DNA of 20,074 nucleotides from Spirogloea muscicola (Eukaryota > Streptophyta > Zygnematophyceae > Spirogloeales > Spirogloeaceae), in contig WELB01000244.1 in the NCBI GenBank assembly GCA_009602725.1, positions 105,699 to 125,772 of the forward strand. The letters run 5' to 3'. Each line of letters starts with the position of its first letter. Positions within the stretch are counted from its first letter, which is position 1. A model generated the notes under the pieces. It had not been told where the DNA came from. It made no database searches and worked only from the letters and a program-made list of their open reading frames with translations. Below, in pieces: positions 18,501 through 20,074 of this stretch. The translations under genes were made by a program, and so were the position numbers.

Positions 18501-19085
18501 GAGGTTGAGCTGTTTGACTTCTTGTGCAACCTGCAGCTTTGTGCTGCAGCAACTCTGTAGAGAGGTACATGAATGTCATTGACCCTCTCTACCAGGTCTA
18601 GCCGCTGAGCCGATCACTCTGTGATGTGGATCAGGTGCTCCTGCCATGACATCCCGCGGTCTCAAAGAAGCCGACTTTGAGCAAATAGGAGACTTCCTTG
18701 CTCGCGCCATCGCAATCACTCTTACCGTACAGGTAACAGATGCTCTGGGGAAAGTGCTGATTGTTTGCAGCTGCAGATGACTTTTGGGCAGCTTATGCTA
18801 TGACGCGGTATGGGTTTGCATGGCACAACAGTGTGTAACTGTAAGCAAGAGGGTTTGAGAACCTGTAATGCCTAGCTTTGAATGGATGGATAGGTCTGCA
18901 TGGATGTATTGTTCATTTTCTTCAGTTGCCTCCTTGCACAGAAGGAGCATGGCAAGCTGCTGAAGGATTTCAACAAGGGGGTCAATGATAATAAGGATAT
19001 TGCAGCTCTTCGATCGGATGTGGAGAAATTTGCGTCATCGTTTGACATGCCTGGGTTTGATGTGAATGACCTTAGGATTGACTGA
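15517..19085 (+). CDS. SHMT: Serine hydroxymethyltransferase, cytosolic-type, eleven exons
   Basis: Exons: 15517-15771, 16054-16131, 16331-16493, 16673-16748, 16928-17192, 17466-17651, 17835-17885, 18007-18160, 18381-18482, 18635-18732, 18942-19085. They sum to 1572 bases, 523 aa, with all phases matching. The PLP enzyme interconverts serine and glycine, loading tetrahydrofolate with a one-carbon unit. Motifs: [84 protein letters not shown] with the PLP Lys at residue 297, [22 protein letters not shown] and GAPAMTSRG. The end [12 protein letters not shown] is complete. The wording matches the plant cytosolic type rather than the plastid or mitochondrial ones. The frame opens with a 53-residue Pro/Ala-rich extension. 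ATG 15676 (GCCGCCATGG) would give a 470-residue cytosolic form with its PLP Lys at 244. Which start is used, and whether the extension targets an organelle, is open. Intron 1 appears to start with GC rather than GT. Confidence 0.96.
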
Positions 19086-19640
19086 ATGGCACTGGCAGGT
19101 GTTCGCGCATTAAACAAACTCTGCCCCATATAGCCTACTGTAGAAGGCCTACATTGCTAGTCAGAAATCTGTGAAGAAAATTAGCCATGGCAACTGTGCC
19201 GTGTCACATTGTCCTGGGAATTTCCATGGCAAGTGCCACTCCCTCTGCTCGATGATTGAGCCCCATGCCAATCACTTCGGGCGACCATTGATACTGTTGT
19301 TTAGCACCTTGTGGTATTACACAAGGCCCACAAGGCCAGTACAGCGCCAACACTATTCGCTCATTTCCTCTGGTCAAATATTGCTCCTCAGATATTTCTA
19401 GAGAGATTGTAAGCAATTACATTTGCAAAAGTTGCAGGTACACGTCCTGCTCTTTTTTATTAGCCCATGCTTTTGAACAATGGGAAATATTAATATTCGT
19501 GACATGCATGTTGGTGAGAGAGAGTACGCTGTTGTATTGAAAGAGAAATTGTATTGAAGGTAAATGGCATTGCCGCTTAGCTGTGCTGCTCTCAACCCTC
19601 GTCCTCAGGACCAGAGTCTGGGGTTCGTACAAGAACAAAG
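19086..19640. other. SHMT 3' region; no gene
   Basis: AT-richer than its surroundings. It probably holds the 3' UTR, with a TGTAA at 19408-19412. Short frames on both strands have no recognisable features. Confidence 0.5.
19408..19412 (+). terminator. Likely polyadenylation signal (TGTAA) of SHMT
   Basis: TGTAA lies 322 bases after the stop codon. TGTAA also occurs by chance in AT-rich DNA, so this is tentative. Confidence 0.4.
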
Positions 19641-19826
19641 AAGAAAGGGAAGCAGCTCAGTGGAAGGGAAGGGGCTGGTAAGGCCAGGTTCCTTCGCTGA
19701 TGTCACTTGTAACTTTGAGGGGTCCACCAAAGTCAGAGAGCGATGGCTGAGAACAAGAAGAAAAACTGAGACAAACCGAAGAAATCGCTTCCAGAAGAGA
19801 GCGATGGCTTTGAGAGGCCAGCCCAG
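19641..19826 (-). repeat. Degenerate dispersed-repeat DNA with a stem-loop remnant
   Basis: On the minus strand, 19826-19806 reads CTGGGCTGGCC..AAAGCC, the stem-loop family signature. A short direct repeat AGAGAGCGATGGCT occurs at 19735-19748 and again at 19796-19809. The remnant directly abuts the retrotransposon coding fragment on the opposite strand, so a rearrangement or insertion junction lies near 19826. Confidence 0.5.
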
Positions 19827-20074
19827 AACATAGATATGACAACGTTCGAAGGGAAGACGAGTTCTTCCCGTTGGCCATCGACACACATGGGGCGCTGGGC
19901 GCTCGGTGGCTCGAGCTGCTCACCCAGCTCGCCCGCCACACCATCGCCCGGCGCTTCCATGGGGAGCCGGTTGACTTCCCTGCAGCCGGGTCGCTGGCGC
20001 AAGTGTATCGAATGCGCCTGGCCGTCTCGCTGCAGAGGTCCATGGCCCGGGCGCTGCACCTTCGTGCCGGCAGA
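19814..20074 (+). CDS. C-terminal region of a second retrotransposon protein, runs off right edge; N-terminal part absent
   Basis: The frame is open from the stop at 19811-19813 to the right edge, 87 codons with no clear start. It reads RYDNVRREDEFFPLAIDTHG at 19832-19891, then ALGARWLELLTQLARHTI, and later GSLAQVYRMRLAVSLQRSMA. The pattern 'F-x-P-[LFV]-A-[IV]-[DE]-x-[HY]-G-A-[LM]-G' followed by a helical 'xxxxLARxx' stretch is what I know from the region after the reverse transcriptase in many non-LTR elements. It shares 46 identical bases (19988-20033) with the fragment at 14702-14747. The lack of any reverse transcriptase upstream shows a 5'-truncated copy, normal for target-primed integration. 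Whether it is the same family as 1-2103 cannot be tested here, because the two pieces do not overlap in the protein. Confidence 0.75.

Noticed and set aside
1-20074. tRNA, rRNA, CRISPR array, bacterial operon or organellar genes
   Set aside because: I found no cloverleaf-like, rRNA-like or spaced-repeat array on reading; spliceosomal introns rule out a bacterial or typical organellar origin.

Overview
The window looks like nuclear DNA of a green alga (Viridiplantae, probably Chlorophyta). It carries four intron-rich genes whose closest recognisable relatives are plant types: a 3-hydroxyisobutyrate dehydrogenase-like 1 protein, a FLK/PEPPER-type triple-KH protein, ALG8, and a cytosolic-type serine hydroxymethyltransferase. 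Introns are mostly about 110-360 bases. TGTAA, the usual chlorophyte polyadenylation signal, occurs downstream of three of the four stop codons. The genus was not identified, and everything here comes from reading the sequence by eye and from memory of the families.

Layout. 1-2103 (-): N-terminal 701 codons of an R2-like non-LTR retrotransposon protein, with two CCHC zinc fingers and the start of the reverse transcriptase, cut by the left edge. 2104-3013: its upstream region, with retroelement 3'-end modules. 3014-5652 (+): HIBADH-like gene, ten exons. 5653-6087: convergent 3' ends. 6088-8494 (-): KH gene, eight exons, 342 aa. 8495-11392: no host gene, but a dense patchwork of short retroelement 3'-end fragments and a long foldback. 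11393-14277 (-): ALG8, seven exons, with a 4-base tandem duplication that breaks the frame in exon 4. 14278-15516: space between the divergent ALG8 and SHMT genes, holding more modules in opposed orientations. 15517-19085 (+): SHMT, eleven exons, 523 aa. 19086-20074: SHMT 3' region, then a C-terminal piece of a second reverse transcriptase running off the right edge.

The four host genes do unrelated housekeeping work (organic acid/branched-chain metabolism, RNA binding, N-glycan assembly, one-carbon metabolism). I see no operon-like logic. What connects the window is the repeat system. The dispersed repeats between genes can be read as 3' ends of retroelements: a short coding tail ending S-D-L-x-L-L-x-R-G-Y-stop, then, 72-83 bases later in three copies, a stem-loop built on GGCTGG...CCAGCC whose loop varies while the stem stays paired. 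A 62-base core around this stem-loop is nearly identical in four copies, which suggests recent spread.
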